DNA from: Anoplolepis gracilipes
Lineage: Eukaryota > Arthropoda > Insecta > Hymenoptera > Formicidae
Assembly (NCBI RefSeq): GCF_047496725.1
Contig: NC_132974.1
Coordinates: 14,417,001-14,481,000, forward strand
Direction of reading: 5' to 3'
Length of the DNA stretch: 64,000 nt
In this document: in pieces, positions 11,847 through 23,649 of the stretch
How positions within the stretch are numbered: position 1 is the stretch's first letter
Layout: the number at the start of each line of letters is the position of its first letter
Made by a program: the position numbers and the translations under genes
The notes under the pieces: generated by a model
What the model was told of the DNA's origin: nothing
Seen by the model: only the letters and a program-made list of their open reading frames with translations
The model's database searches: none

Positions 11847-12007
11847 TGGCTGCGTTCAGCAGGGAAAGCAAATCAGTGAGAGCTTAGTGATTCTTTATTG
11901 TGATTGGTTCTTGCATTTAGATCTTTGTTGCATCTAAGTGCAGAAACCAATCACAATAAAGAATCACTAAGCGCTCACTGATTTGCCTTCTCTGTTGAAC
12001 GCAGCCA
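11847..12007. mobile_element. Foldback MITE, family C
   Basis: A palindromic element of 161 bp. Arms of about 69 bp begin TGGCTGCGTTCAGCAGGGAA on the left and match the reverse complement of the right arm at roughly nine positions in ten. The loop is around TTTAGATCTTTGTTGCATC. Each arm carries ATTGG/CCAAT near the loop. It is the first of three foldback elements placed end to end. Confidence 0.85.
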
Positions 12008-12150
12008 TTAGGGTGATTCCACAATAGCTGTCGTAAGTCGGATGTCGTAAGAGTTGACCAATCACAGTTGACTTTAGAGAAGAATAATCGAATATGATTG
12101 GTCAACTCTTCCGCATCCAACTTACGACAGCTATTGTGGAACCGGCCTTA
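12008..12150. mobile_element. Foldback MITE, family D
   Basis: A 143-bp palindrome immediately follows the previous element. Arms of about 55 bp share the block CCACAATAGCTGTCGTAAGT (left) with its complement on the right, and both arms end inward with GTTGACCAATC. The arms differ at several positions, so it is older than the perfect-arm element at 5715-5859. Confidence 0.85.
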
Positions 12151-12285
12151 GTTTACACCGACATACTTTGATACGCGTACTAAATACTACTGGCCAATCA
12201 CAGCCATTCCATTCTTTAGAAGACTGGCCATGATTGGCTAGTATAGTACTTGGTACGCGTATCAAGTGCTCGGTGTACTCGTAAA
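12151..12285. mobile_element. Foldback MITE, family E
   Basis: A third palindromic element, directly adjacent. The arms share TTGATACGCGTAC and GCCAATCA with their complements on the right (TGATTGGC, GTACGCGTATCAA). The outer ends are imperfect. No coding capacity; the minus-strand open frames here are by-products of the palindromes. Confidence 0.8.
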
Positions 12286-12292
12286 TTAAGCT

Positions 12293-12306
12293 ACGGTATA
12301 TACCGT
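12293..12306. promoter_or_regulatory. 14-bp palindrome ACGGTATATACCGT
   Basis: A perfect palindrome containing TATATA lies just before the presumed MARCHF6 noncoding first exon. The related string GTATATACCGTG occurs at about 23794-23805, upstream of VPS52. It could be a TATA element or a dimeric factor site. The function is inferred only. Confidence 0.35.
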
Positions 12307-12309
12307 GGT

Positions 12310-12456
12310 TCAGGCACATTTTTCTCAGGGATTTTTGCATCTCGCGAGTTTCGAATCATGTCGAACACGAACTAGAGAGAACTGGAATTAGCAGTAGACG
12401 TTTTTCGGTATTTTGCATAACAGTTTTCGATTTGATGTATTTTTATTCGAGTACAC
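12310..12456 (+). other. MARCHF6: Probable MARCHF6 noncoding 5' exon
   Basis: A strong donor (CAC|GTAAGT, GT at 12457-12458) and a strong acceptor with a pyrimidine tract (TTTTCAG at 13377-13383) bracket an intron that would join this segment to the exon holding the MARCHF6 start codon. The 5' boundary is a guess. No coding sequence is claimed. Confidence 0.4.
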
Positions 12457-13277
12457 GTAAGTAAAGAGAATATCGTATTATATCATTAGCAAAGAGATCT
12501 TTTGCGCGAGAAATTAACGTGCCAGATAGTGCGATCTGTGTTTTGTAAATCATTACCTTTTTTTTTCCACGTAACATGACCCAACAATTTATGAAACATA
12601 GCTTTGGTAATATCAGATATGATTTGTAATTGCTAATGGCGTAATTGTGCTCGGTAATTATACGTATTACTTGCTATATGCGTAAAAATATATGTGTCAT
12701 TGGGCAACCGCTATGTCATATCATTTAAATCGATTGTCTTTTTTTTTCGTCTGAAAATGATAGACGTAAATAGGCAATTATATCGTTACTTAACTTTTAC
12801 ACGCAGACATGATTCCAAGTTATATTTAACATCGTTATATTAAATACATCAATAACACCATTCTTCTTACCATTTCTCTCTAATTCGATTTTTCAGATTT
12901 ACATTTCTTTCTATATGCAAATATGAACCACATCGCATACACCTATTTCTTAATTTCCTTTTGTTCCTTTTTTGAATAATTTAAATATCGTTAAAAAGTT
13001 ATGTTTGTCGTTAAATAAATAGTGCTAATTTTATATCTCATTTTATGTTAATTTCTGTTAATTTCGATGTGAAATATCACAAGATTATAAGATTACAATT
13101 ATATATATATTTTTTTATAAATAAAGAGAATTACCATAGCTTATCACGAGCTGATTAGGTGGATAAACAGTTTATTAGAAAATTAAAAGATAACAAGATA
13201 TGTAGGTCGTGTTTCATAAATTAATGCAAGATGTTTCAACGCTTGTGTCTCTTCAGTCGCCAATATAAAATAAATAT

Positions 13278-13325
<48 letters not shown>

Positions 13326-13383
13326 GATCTGCGCAAGAATATATGAATTTATACATTATATATTCTTTTTCTTTCGTTTTCAG
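12457..13383 (+). other. Presumed MARCHF6 5'UTR intron
   Basis: AT-rich DNA with no exon visible, ending in a clean pyrimidine tract and CAG. It includes a TA microsatellite at about 13282-13324. Confidence 0.4.
13282..13324. repeat. (TA)n microsatellite
   Basis: An alternating TA run upstream of the MARCHF6 coding start. Confidence 0.95.
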
Positions 13384-13439
13384 TTATAAAGGATTACTTC
13401 TGACTTTCTACGTGCGATCTTTTTCTCCCAATACCAAAC

Positions 13440-15493
13440 ATGACGGAGGACATGTTAGGTGCAGATATTTGCAGGGTCTGTCGATCCGAAGGCCTCGCAG
13501 ACAGACCCCTGTTTCATCCTTGCATTTGCACGGGTAGTATCAAATGGATCCATCAAGAATGCCTGGTTCAATGGATGCGTTACTCGCGTAAAGAGTACTG
13601 CGAGCTCTGCGGTTACCGTTTCTCATTCACACCTATATATAGTCCAGACATGCCGCGCCGTTTACCGCTAAGAGATGTCGTAGGTGGGCTATTTTCGAGT
13701 ATTGTCACTGCTGTAAAGTACTGGTTACATTATACCCTGGTGGCGATCGCTTGGCTAGGAATCGTTCCTTTAACCGCTTGTCGCACGTACAGAGCCCTTT
13801 TCAGCGGTCCACTTGATTTAGTCCGAGTAAGTGGCAAAATATATGTAAACTAATTCTTGATATCTTCGATACGAGGAGGAAAAAAAACTTTATAAGCTCA
13901 TCGATGATCTTTGTGTTTTGCAGATAATGTCGTTACCGATGGATATGCTCTCCACCGAAAATATATCATCGGACGTATTTCACGGTTGTTTTGTAGTTAC
14001 TTGCACCTTATTTGCTTTCATCGGTTTAGTATGGTTACGCGAACAGATTTTACACGCGGGTGGTCCTGATTGGCTCGAAAGAGACAACGTACAATTGCCC
14101 CCGGTCGACAATCCACCGCAAGCGAATGTACAACAGCCACAGCAACCTCAAGAACAACAACGTGCTATGCCGCAAGAAGTTCAGGATAACAATAATGTCC
14201 CTCCTTTTGTTGATCCACCTATTTTACAAGAGGGAGAGTTACATAATGAAGGTATTCCATGTTAAACATCATTTTTCATATTTTTAAAAGTGACAAAGAT
14301 ATACAGACCATGTGGCAGCGTGATAGACTTGATTGTATTTCTCTACAACATTGTTTGGTGGTTCATTTTATTTACATTGGATCGTTTATTTATAGATCAG
14401 CGTCCTGCGTATCAAGAAGCGGCGGAAAACTTGGCTAATATTCCACGAATTGTTCTTGTCGAGCCGGAGGGTCTAATGAGAGATGTACAAGCACCTCCCG
14501 CACCACCACTTCCAATTAGAGACGAACTTGGCGCGGACGGCGCACAGGTGAACGCTGCAGGTGGTGAACGTTGGCCGAGAGGGCACGCGGTACAAGCACA
14601 CGTGGTAGCACAAGCGCAGGGTGAAGCTGAGGAAGCTAATTGGAATCCTATGGAGTGGGATAGACCTGCTGAGGAACTAACGTGGGAACGTCTCTTAGGA
14701 TTGGATGGGTCTCTCGTCTTTCTCGAACATGTCTTCTGGGTTGTATCCCTAAATACTTTATTTATCATGGTGAGTTTATCTATCTTCCATAAGAATAGTT
14801 TTCTCCTTTTTATTTCTCATTTTTATATTTTTTACAGGTATTTGCTTTCTGCCCCTATCATATCGGTCATTTCACGATAGCGGGTTTAGGGTTACAGGAA
14901 CACGCGGCGGCGTCACACTTTGAAGGTTTGGTGACAACGTTGTGCGGTTATTGCGTTATCGGAGTTTGTCTAGTGGTCCTCCATACTCTTGCCGCTCTAT
15001 TAGGCTTTCAGCGTTCCCAACGAATCTTGGGACTTTGCTACGTTATCGTCAAAGTCTCTTTGCTCTCCGTCGTTGAGATTGGCGTACTTCCATTAGTTTG
15101 CGGCTGGTGGTTGGATATTTGCTCATTGGCGATGTTTGACGCCACACTTCGAGATCGAGAATCCTCGTTCAGACTCGCTCCCGGCACGTCTATGTTCATT
15201 CATTGGCTAGTAGGAATGGTCTATATATATTACTTCGCGTCGTTTATCCTTCTCTTACGTGAAGTTTTACGACCCGGAGTTCTTTGGTTCCTCCGAAATT
15301 TGAACGATCCTGATTTCTCCCCTATACAAGAGATGATACATCTTCCCATATTGCGACACGTACGGCGACTAGTCGCGTCCGCAATCATATTTGGCACGGC
15401 TATTTTACTCATGTTGTGGCTGCCTGTGAAAATTCTAAGATGGGCCTGGCCAGGATTTTTGCCCTATACTGTGACCGTACAAAGTGAAGCTCA

Positions 15494-15528
<35 letters not shown>

Positions 15529-16962
15529 AACAACAATTGCGTTATTTCTCTTATATCTTTATCCTTGTTATAAGGGCTACTCTTATGTAGAGTATACGTA
15601 TATATTGTACATATGCATTTTAAATTGTAGGTCAGCGAACTTTCATTGGAACTGCTTCTACTGCAAGTGATCCTTCCCGCATTATTAGAACAATCGCATA
15701 CGCGTACATGGTTAAAGGCTCTAGTGAGAGCGTGGTGTCGCGTGGTAGCGTGGATGTTAGACCTGCAGTCGTACTTGTTGCGTGATCAAGCAGATGATCC
15801 GGGATTGGCGGTCATCGAAGAACCACAACATCCGGACTTGGGCGCCGCGCATCAAGCATTATTGCAGCGGGAAGGACCTACAGGATTTCAACCTTACACT
15901 AGGCCACGATGGTTTCCTGCGCGATTGGTCGGACTTTTGTTCTGCGTTTGCGTATCCCTCGTGATCGCCAGTCTAGTCGCTATGACGTTACCTGTATGGC
16001 TTGGACGTAGAGTGATGGCGTTGTGGATGGTAGGAGCACCTGCTCCGTCGCCGCCTGTTTTACCGCCTGCGGTGACCGGTTCCGGTAAGTTATTTATACA
16101 AATTACTCATTTTTATAACAAATATGTAAAGAAAATACTACATATTTCGAAAATGTACATATTTCGGAATTTTCGTTTTTTTTTTTTTTTTTTTTACTTA
16201 CACTATTTGACACTTTTAGATGGTGGTGAGACTGTAGGCCCTCTCTCTGGAAGAGTACACGAAGTGTACACGGTAGCGTGTGGGACATACGTGTGTTGGG
16301 CTGCGGCGCGAGGTTTAGCGCTGGCCTTCTCCTGGTTACCTCGTGGCCGCAGAGCTATCATTGACCGAATTAAACACTGGGCGATCTTGGGCGTGAAAGC
16401 TTCGGTGGCATTTGTGCTGCTTGTCGGTGTTATACCGCTTTTATTCGGTCTTCTTCTCGAGTTAGTGGTGGTGGTGCCGTTGCGCGTCCCGTTGGAGCAA
16501 AATCCCATCTTATTCATCTGGCAAGATTGGGCCTTAGGCGTATTATACACAAAGATAGCCACCGCTGTGACAATGATGGGACCCGATTGGCGAATACGTC
16601 TCGCTATCGAGCGGGCATATAACGATGGAATAAGGGAAATGGATTTGAAGTTTGTTGTCAAAGAATTGGCAGCTCCCGTTATATGTTGTTTTGGTCTTGC
16701 CCTCGCGGTTCCTTACGCCGTGGCCTACGGAATAGTTCCGCTTTTCGTGACAAATCTGCAGACCCAGATCCTCATTGCCAGACGTTTATATCCTTTTCTT
16801 CTTTTGGTGAATCTGATCTGTGTAGTGATCTATTTTCAGATACGCCAATTCAAGAAACTGTACGAGCATATTAAGAACGACAAGTATCTCGTAGGGCAAA
16901 GGCTCGTCAACTACGAACACCGTAACAAATCGCAACAACATCAATCACAGAGGTCGAGCTAA
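13440..16962 (+). CDS. MARCHF6: E3 ubiquitin ligase MARCHF6 (TEB4/Doa10 type)
   Basis: Six coding exons (13440-13826, 13924-14251, 14396-14769, 14838-15494, 15631-16084, 16220-16962) give 980 residues, in phase throughout; human MARCHF6 is 910. The N-terminal RING-CH finger (residues about 11-58; CRVC, HPCICTGSIKWIHQEC, CELC) is followed by TPIYSPDMP, which is conserved in the family. Many hydrophobic segments follow, including the TEB4/Doa10 core (FCPYHIGHFTIAGLG, ASHFEGL). The family resides in the ER membrane and ubiquitinates ER-associated degradation substrates, including sterol-pathway enzymes. Residues of about 160-260 form a Pro/Gln- and acid-rich loop that may explain the extra length. 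The start was chosen because it puts the RING-CH finger next to the N-terminus, as in relatives. AATAAA at 17121-17126 is a likely polyadenylation signal. Confidence 0.96.
15496..15530. repeat. (ATA)n repeat at a MARCHF6 donor
   Basis: A trinucleotide run begins directly at the donor of MARCHF6 intron 4, so the donor GT is part of its edge. The open frame continues through it for some codons. Confidence 0.85.
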
Positions 16963-17710
16963 CAACGTTAGTAATATAAGGAACATGAATTATGGTGAAA
17001 AATGAATGAAAAGGATTAGCTTCGTGTACATTCTTTAACAACTACTTATTGATCAATAATTTATATATAGTTTATCATTTTATTTTTAATATTATAATTT
17101 ATTGATGTAAAGCGATACTGAATAAATCAAAAAGACTGTTATCCAGCGTATCGCTTCTCATTTTGATGTTTCGCAGTTTTAATGACATGCAAATTCCAAT
17201 TATCTTATATGATTTTTTAAATTATCTTGATTAATAAATAATGAGTACAATTTTGATCGTATTATTTATAATAAGAACAACATGGTTAAGCAAGTAAAAT
17301 AAATGGGTGTTGAGAAAGCAACACATTATTTTTATGCTTTGCTAGGTAGTTCTAAAATTCTGATTTAATAACATGTCTATTCTGTAATTTCTCGCCAATA
17401 ATATAAATATCACTGTCGTTAACGTGTTATTAGATAAATGACATGTAAGCTGCATAAAGCATATAACAATAATGATATTATTATTAGAGAGTTGGGAAAT
17501 TACAGAATAAGCATGCAGTATAAAACAATGCTACAAACATAAATGTACAGAATATAATAAAATATCTCTCAAAAACTCTTTGGAGCTTGGATTAACATAA
17601 AAAAGAAATGTATGAAAGTACATTGTAGTTATCATGTACAATAGTAATGTAGGATAACGATTCAGTCTCTGTTGTGAAATTTTATATATGTTTGTGTAAA
17701 AAAACATTAC

Positions 17711-17711
<1 letters not shown>

Positions 17712-17761
<50 letters not shown>
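17712..17761. repeat. (TA)n microsatellite
   Basis: An uninterrupted TA run of about 25 units. Confidence 0.95.
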
Positions 17762-17765
<4 letters not shown>

Positions 17766-18082
17766 TCAGCTATGTGATAGGAACAATTTTTTTGTACATG
17801 TGTCATGTAATCAAAATTTTTTTTTTTATAAATTTAATTTTTATAAATTTAAATACGTGAAAATTAAAATTTTGTATATATGTTATACAATACTTTTTAT
17901 ATTGTTTATGTATGAAGATTATTCAAAATATGTGTAGATACTCTATAATACGATATGTACATACACATGTCATTTACAATAAACTGATCTTTTGCGACAA
18001 ACCAATATATAGTGTGCAATATAACATTTTATTAAGTTTCAAGGGAACTGGAATAATAAAATGCTCTAATACATTTCATAAA

Positions 18083-18158
<76 letters not shown>
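18083..18158. repeat. (CATA)n-(TA)n compound microsatellite
   Basis: A tetranucleotide ACAT run passes into about 25 TA units. Confidence 0.95.
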
Positions 18159-18160
<2 letters not shown>

Positions 18161-18495
18161 TCTCTTTTTATTAATCATATTTACATATTTTCTATAATAA
18201 AAATTCATAATTCACTGAAAATATATCACACTTAATCACTTGTAAGGTTGTCATGTTTTATTATTAATTATAATATGTAGACATATATACAAAATAGTAT
18301 CAAAATATTTTGATCTCATTGTATTGGAAGGATCACATGAAAGTTGAAAGTATATTTTATTTTAAAATTTTACGTAATTTTTTGTCAAGAAGAAATTGTA
18401 TGTAGTTTTTATCTTTGTCAAATGTCCATGACATTGAATCCAACCATTTTTTAATTATTATTATTATTATTATTATGACATATAATCATGATTAT

Positions 18496-18499
<4 letters not shown>

Positions 18500-18556
<57 letters not shown>
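18500..18556. repeat. (TA)n microsatellite
   Basis: About 28 TA units, preceded by a short ATT run at about 18456-18475. Confidence 0.95.
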
Positions 18557-18559
<3 letters not shown>

Positions 18560-18954
18560 GTATATTTATACATATATGTATACGTATATATTTAAATATG
18601 TATATATATTACTTATATATATAATAATAAAATTTTTTTACACAGGTATATAAAGGTTATTGTTAATAGTTGATGTAAATTTACTTTATGATTCTTAATG
18701 CAATGACAATCATGAATTCTTATATTCTCTGTGCTTTCTACAGTCCGAGTCATCAGAATAACATGTACATGTAATCTCCAAATGTGATCCTTCAAATTTA
18801 CATCAATTTAATTTAAATTCAATGCTGCATACACAAATACGTCACTATATTATTAACAAATTCATTGTCATATGATATAAAATTTTCTTGTAATCAATTA
18901 TTCAAAATCAATTATATAAAAAAAATAATATATAAAAATATAAATTTCCGTCTG

Positions 18955-21106
18955 TTACTGTTGTGATGGTAAAAGAGTTGCTTTTAAGCGCAATCCTTCA
19001 ATTTTCTCTACTCGTACATGTACCAAACTAAACAAATTGATCTCCTGAAATATTAAACAGTATTTATATTAATATAATTACATAAATTGTATATTTTAAA
19101 CAAAATATTATATAGTCATACCTGTACAACGAAAGGTTCTTTCCAATTAACAATTATAGTTGGTACACAATTTACTAAATACTTTATTGTGGCAGTATGT
19201 TCCATTTCTTTAAGGTCTATTTTCAATTTTATGCCAGTATCACAGAGAATAATTTCTATTCCCTCTTCCTTCACATACAATACAATAGCTGAAGCTTCAA
19301 AACCACCTGCAAGACCTACCATATATGCAAACAATAATTCCGTACTTTGTTCTTGCACTAGTTTTGCACTGTACTTCTTCACATTGCAATTGCCTGCTAA
19401 TCTATTACAAGTTAAAAATGAAGCTTGTTAAAGTGTGTGCAATTTTTCTCTACTACTATCATATTGTATTATAAACATACTTTGAACACAACTTAGCTGT
19501 CCATTTCTTTGGTAAAGATTTATTTCCTATTGCTGCATAGAGCAAACGATGAACTATACAATCGGAATATCTACGAATAGGAGAAGTAAAGTGCGTGTAA
19601 AGCGGCATGTTTAATGCGTAATGTCTCAAGTTTTGCAATGAAGAAATGGTGGACGCGCATACGTATTCTGCACGCTAAAATTTTCAATATTTTGGAATTA
19701 TTACAACATTCATTTTTCCTCTATAAATACATGGATAACATAAAAAATATTAAAAACTCTTACCATCATAGTCTTTGAACACAGATTTATGATAACCATT
19801 ATAATATATTTCATAGAATTGCTAACTGAAATAGCATTATTATATTCTGGATCGTAGCGACGAATGCTGGTCTGTAAGCTTCTAGCTGTTTCGCAATCCA
19901 AATGAATTCCATATTTTCGCAAGGTATCACAAACTATATTAAGAGAATATTTGGACGGATCTCTATGAATACGTAATAAAGCTGTTTCAGGAATCGCTGT
20001 ATACAATTTTTCAGCGACTGTTACGTTTGCTAGCAGCATAAATTCTTCTATAAGACTGAAACAGTATACACATTTAAATAACTGGGACTTTTTCTTTCTA
20101 TATATATATATATATATAATACAATGTAAAAATAATTTAGCAAGTAGATGAAAATATAAATGAGTGAAAATTGCACCTCTTACTCTCTTTCCTTTCCTCT
20201 AGACAATAATTTACAGGTATTGGAATTCCGTGCTCTTGACTGAGCGTGCTATCCATACAGATCTGTAACTTTGGTTGATCTAATCTGAGTGCACCGTTAT
20301 CGAATCGTTTATTTCGTAATTGACTGGATAATTTAAATAAATTATTCACTACATCAGACAATGATGATACTGTATAATTTCCTTTTATATCAAGAAACTC
20401 TTTGGATTGAGTCTCTTCTTGATTTTCAATCATGGCTTGAGCCATGTCATAAGACATTTGACAACATGATCTTATTATAGTTTTTGCAAAACGGTGTTTC
20501 ACAATTTCAGCATTTGGTGTCATTTCCCAGATTACGGAAAAAGATAATCTATCTTTACCAGCTGATAAGGAACAAACTTGACAGAACTTTTCTGGTAACA
20601 TGTGGTAAGTTTTATGTGGTAAATAAATGGTAGTAGCTCGTTTAGAAACTTCCACATCTAATGGTGAGGAGAATTTTAAATAATGTGTAACATCTGATAT
20701 ATGTACTCCAACCTGAAATTAATAAAACATAAATATCTAGATGCGCAATACGCCTAATGAACTTATTGATTAATGCCTTCTATCTACATTATGTAAATCT
20801 AACAAATGCTGCAATTACTTCATAGTTTCCATTGTCCAAGACTTTACAAGAAACAGCATCATCGATATCGACAGCTGTTGCCGGATCTATTGTGAAAATA
20901 CATTCATGCCTCCAATCCTCCCTATCCTTTATATCATCATCTGTTAAAATATAATCACTACTTGGAAGTTCTTCCAATAGCTCTTTTTGATAAGGCGATA
21001 CATCTAAATTATGTTCAAGTATTATTGCCTGTAACTCTGCTTCTATTTCGCCAACTTCACCGACTACTGAAAGAATTCGCCTGCAAACACAAACACACAC
21101 ACATAC

Positions 21107-21161
<55 letters not shown>

Positions 21162-22705
21162 TAGTATATATACTATATATGCACATTAAATATAAGAAAA
21201 ATCAAAAATATCAATATACTATTTGCACACAATGATATAAATTCTTTCAAATTTGCTTAATGCAGACCTACCCGGATGCATATAATTGTTCCCAGGAATC
21301 GATACTAACAAGAAACATCGTATTCTTATAATGGTCAGGTTGGCTGTGATATAAAGATGGTATCGATTCAGGAATTACTAATGGTACTCTTCGATCTCTT
21401 GGATGAAACAGTACAAGGGAATCTTTTTTTCTCAAAAATCCAATTGCTCTTCTTGAATGTACCTTCTCTAATAAACACACAACTTTACCAGTTTTTTGTA
21501 TTTGTCCATCAGGAAATTTATACCAATATTTTTCAGGATTTATTTGCGCCACGACTAAATCTCCATCAAAAGCACGATTTCTGTTATGAGCACCAATAAT
21601 TAATAAATCGCGTTCTCCTTCACTTTCCATACGTAAGTAAGCATATTTATAAGAAGTAGGATTCACACGAAGGTTCCCTTTTACATATTGTACATTATTA
21701 AAAATTTGCTTTTTTAAAATTTTCTTCATTTTTGATACAGATATATAATCTGAAAATATTGTCTTTGTTTTCAGCGTTTTTTGTGCATTTTGTCCTTTCT
21801 TTATTGTACTTTCTTTTATTATGTCTTTGCTCTTATGATAATGTTCTTTCGATACATTATCTGTACTTGATTCATTTATTACTATCGTTTCCATCTTATT
21901 TTTCTTCCAACATTTCTTTGTCAATTTATCAGGTGTCGTGACCTAGTAAAAAAGTAATCATTCTCATAATTGGAGTTTTATAAAAGTTATTATAAAATAT
22001 AACAAAAAGAAAAAATTATTAAAAATATAGTAAAAGAAAGTTATAAAATGTAGCAAATAAAGAGAGAAGAGTGATAATGTATAAATTGTTATATATATAT
22101 ATATTATATGAAACATTTATATAAGAATAAAATATACAACATTCATCAGAAATAAAAAAAATTATAAAAAATTTTCTGTACACATAGCTAACCTGAGTTG
22201 TAATTAAACTCTTAATTTTACATTTGTCGTCAGTAGAAGTTATCAAAGTACTATTGTCTTTTCTCCTTTCTTTCATAAGTTTATTCCTATGTTGCGTAGC
22301 ACTAGTAAGATGATTTTTAGTTTTTGCTTGCGATGTAGGACTCAAAGAGATTTGAGATGTATTTTCATATTGTGTAAAATATCTCATATTATCTTCTACA
22401 GCTCCCGAAAAATTGGATGCTGCTTGTACCTCATTTTCATCCGTTGAAATCTTACGGTACTTTGTATCTTTCCATCTCATCGATTGAAGAGTGGGAGAAA
22501 CTTTAAGTTTAATCGCAAACTGTGCAACAAATTCCACTAATTCGTTAGTAACTAATGTTTCTTTTGTTAAGGATCCTAACACAGTTTTCTGCGCATCGTT
22601 CTTTTGCTTATTTTTGCACGACATAACATTGTAATGTTTTTTACGTTGAGATGAAAGTCGCACCTTCTTCATTTTATCAGCTTTCGGCAGTGAATATCTA
22701 GGCAT
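18955..22705 (-). CDS. DIS3L2: DIS3-like exonuclease 2
   Basis: Eight exons (22705-22193, 21942-21272, 21080-20819, 20712-20177, 20055-19764, 19674-19481, 19401-19122, 19044-18955) give 945 residues, in phase; human DIS3L2 is 885. It is a processive 3'-5' RNase II/RNB exoribonuclease of the cytoplasm; the family degrades uridylated RNAs such as pre-let-7. Residues 1 to about 230 are Lys-rich and poorly conserved. A cold-shock region follows (NRAFDGDLVVAQINPEKYW). The RNB domain carries the catalytic acids D460, D466, D468 and D469 in CIFTIDPATAVDIDDAVSC, then GVHISDVTHY and FTSPIRRYSDCIVHRLL. An S1-like end (VHVRVEKIEGLRLKATLLP) closes it. No PIN domain precedes the cold-shock region, which separates it from DIS3/Rrp44 and DIS3L1. 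It is head-to-head with VPS52. Confidence 0.95.
21104..21154. repeat. (TA)n microsatellite in DIS3L2 intron 2
   Basis: A TA run, followed by a short palindromic TATAGTATATACTATA stretch, lies close to the exon 3 acceptor. Confidence 0.9.
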
Positions 22706-22846
22706 GATAATGTGGAACGATCTGCGATAGCAATAATATGAAGATTACAGCTGTATCCAAATGCAAAATACAATTATAATTCACAGATGTACATATTAAG
22801 GTTAACATTAAGTAAAATTCTATGAAAATTAAATGTATATTTTTCC

Positions 22847-22850
<4 letters not shown>

Positions 22851-22878
<28 letters not shown>
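22851..22878. repeat. Poly-A run
   Basis: A homopolymer of about 28 A lies upstream of DIS3L2. The length may be unreliable in assembly. Confidence 0.9.
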
Positions 22879-23228
22879 CAATGTATGTATACCTGTTATC
22901 TACATTAGCTCTCACGTTGAGGAAAAAATAAATTCACATACTTAACACTTATATACATATATATAACACGGTAAAGGACAATCCGGGAAAATTTTGGTTA
23001 AATCGAAATCAAACATTTTGGCTATTCTCATGTGAGATGTATGTGAGTCAAATTAGACCGGATATACAATAAGTGTAATAAACTATAAGTCGTAAGAAAG
23101 TAACCAATCATATTCTGTCTTAGTTCCTTTCTATTTGCACTCTCTCTCTCTCTCTCTCTCAACTCTCAATCTTAAATATATCTATAATCGTATCTAATTT
23201 ATTTTTAAATAATCTTATAAGTTATTCT

Positions 23229-23268
<40 letters not shown>

Positions 23269-23277
23269 GGGTGACAA

Positions 23278-23490
23278 ATCTACGAATCTGAAATATTTCT
23301 GTTGCTTTTGAGAATGCAAAAAAATTTCTAAAAAGAAAAATACTTGCTTCACGCGAATAAATATTATAACAATCATTTTTTTCTTAAGATAAAAATGTTT
23401 GTTATTATATTAATTATTTGTTTAAAGTAAATATTTTTCTTTTTAGAATTTTTTGCAGTCTCCAAAGTAACGAAGATTCAAATTCGTAGG
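23278..23490. repeat. Imperfect long inverted repeat
   Basis: The left arm (about 23278-23355) and right arm (about 23415-23490) are imperfect reverse complements. Shared strings are TACGAAT with ATTCGTA at the outer ends and TTCTAAAAAGAAAAATA with TATTTTTCTTTTTAGAA inside. This resembles an older foldback element. It is separate from the family A copy that begins at 23650. Confidence 0.6.
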
Positions 23491-23649
23491 CCTTACTCTG
23501 TATAGGGTATATTAGTAAGTTAGAAGAAGAAAGAAAAGTAAGCAAGGTAGAGTAAGTGAGACAGAAACACTAGCCATGATTGGTTACCTATCAAGTCCGC
23601 GCATGTGCAGTTCATTTTTAGGTACGCTGACATCAAAGGTGACGACAGA

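Larger units (their letters stand above)
16963..18954. other. Convergent intergenic region with microsatellites
   Basis: This lies between the MARCHF6 and DIS3L2 stops. It holds the MARCHF6 3'UTR (AATAAA at 17121) and presumably the DIS3L2 3'UTR, plus three large AT microsatellites. I see no gene; open frames here are made by the repeats. Confidence 0.6.
22706..23649. other. DIS3L2-VPS52 divergent intergenic region
   Basis: No exon is visible. It includes a poly-A run at about 22851-22878, a (CT)n run at about 23143-23160, a TA run at 23235-23262 and an inverted-repeat structure at 23278-23490. Promoters of both flanking genes must lie in this interval or in the next few hundred bases. Confidence 0.5.

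Noticed and set aside
11917..12340. Two minus-strand open frames of about 67-69 codons
   Set aside because: They lie inside the three foldback palindromes and change only with the inverted-repeat structure. No protein family is visible.
14412..14768. 118-codon frame antisense to MARCHF6 exon 3
   Set aside because: Shadow of a real coding exon; the sense frame matches MARCHF6 and is in phase with its neighbours.
17531..18624. Several Ile/Tyr-rich open frames
   Set aside because: They are translations of TA microsatellites in the MARCHF6-DIS3L2 3' intergenic region.
23090..23610. Possible larger inverted repeat with TAACCAATCAT and ATGATTGGTTA near its ends
   Set aside because: Only the short motif pairs well and the flanking bases do not. 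Two independent CCAAT-type motifs explain it as well.
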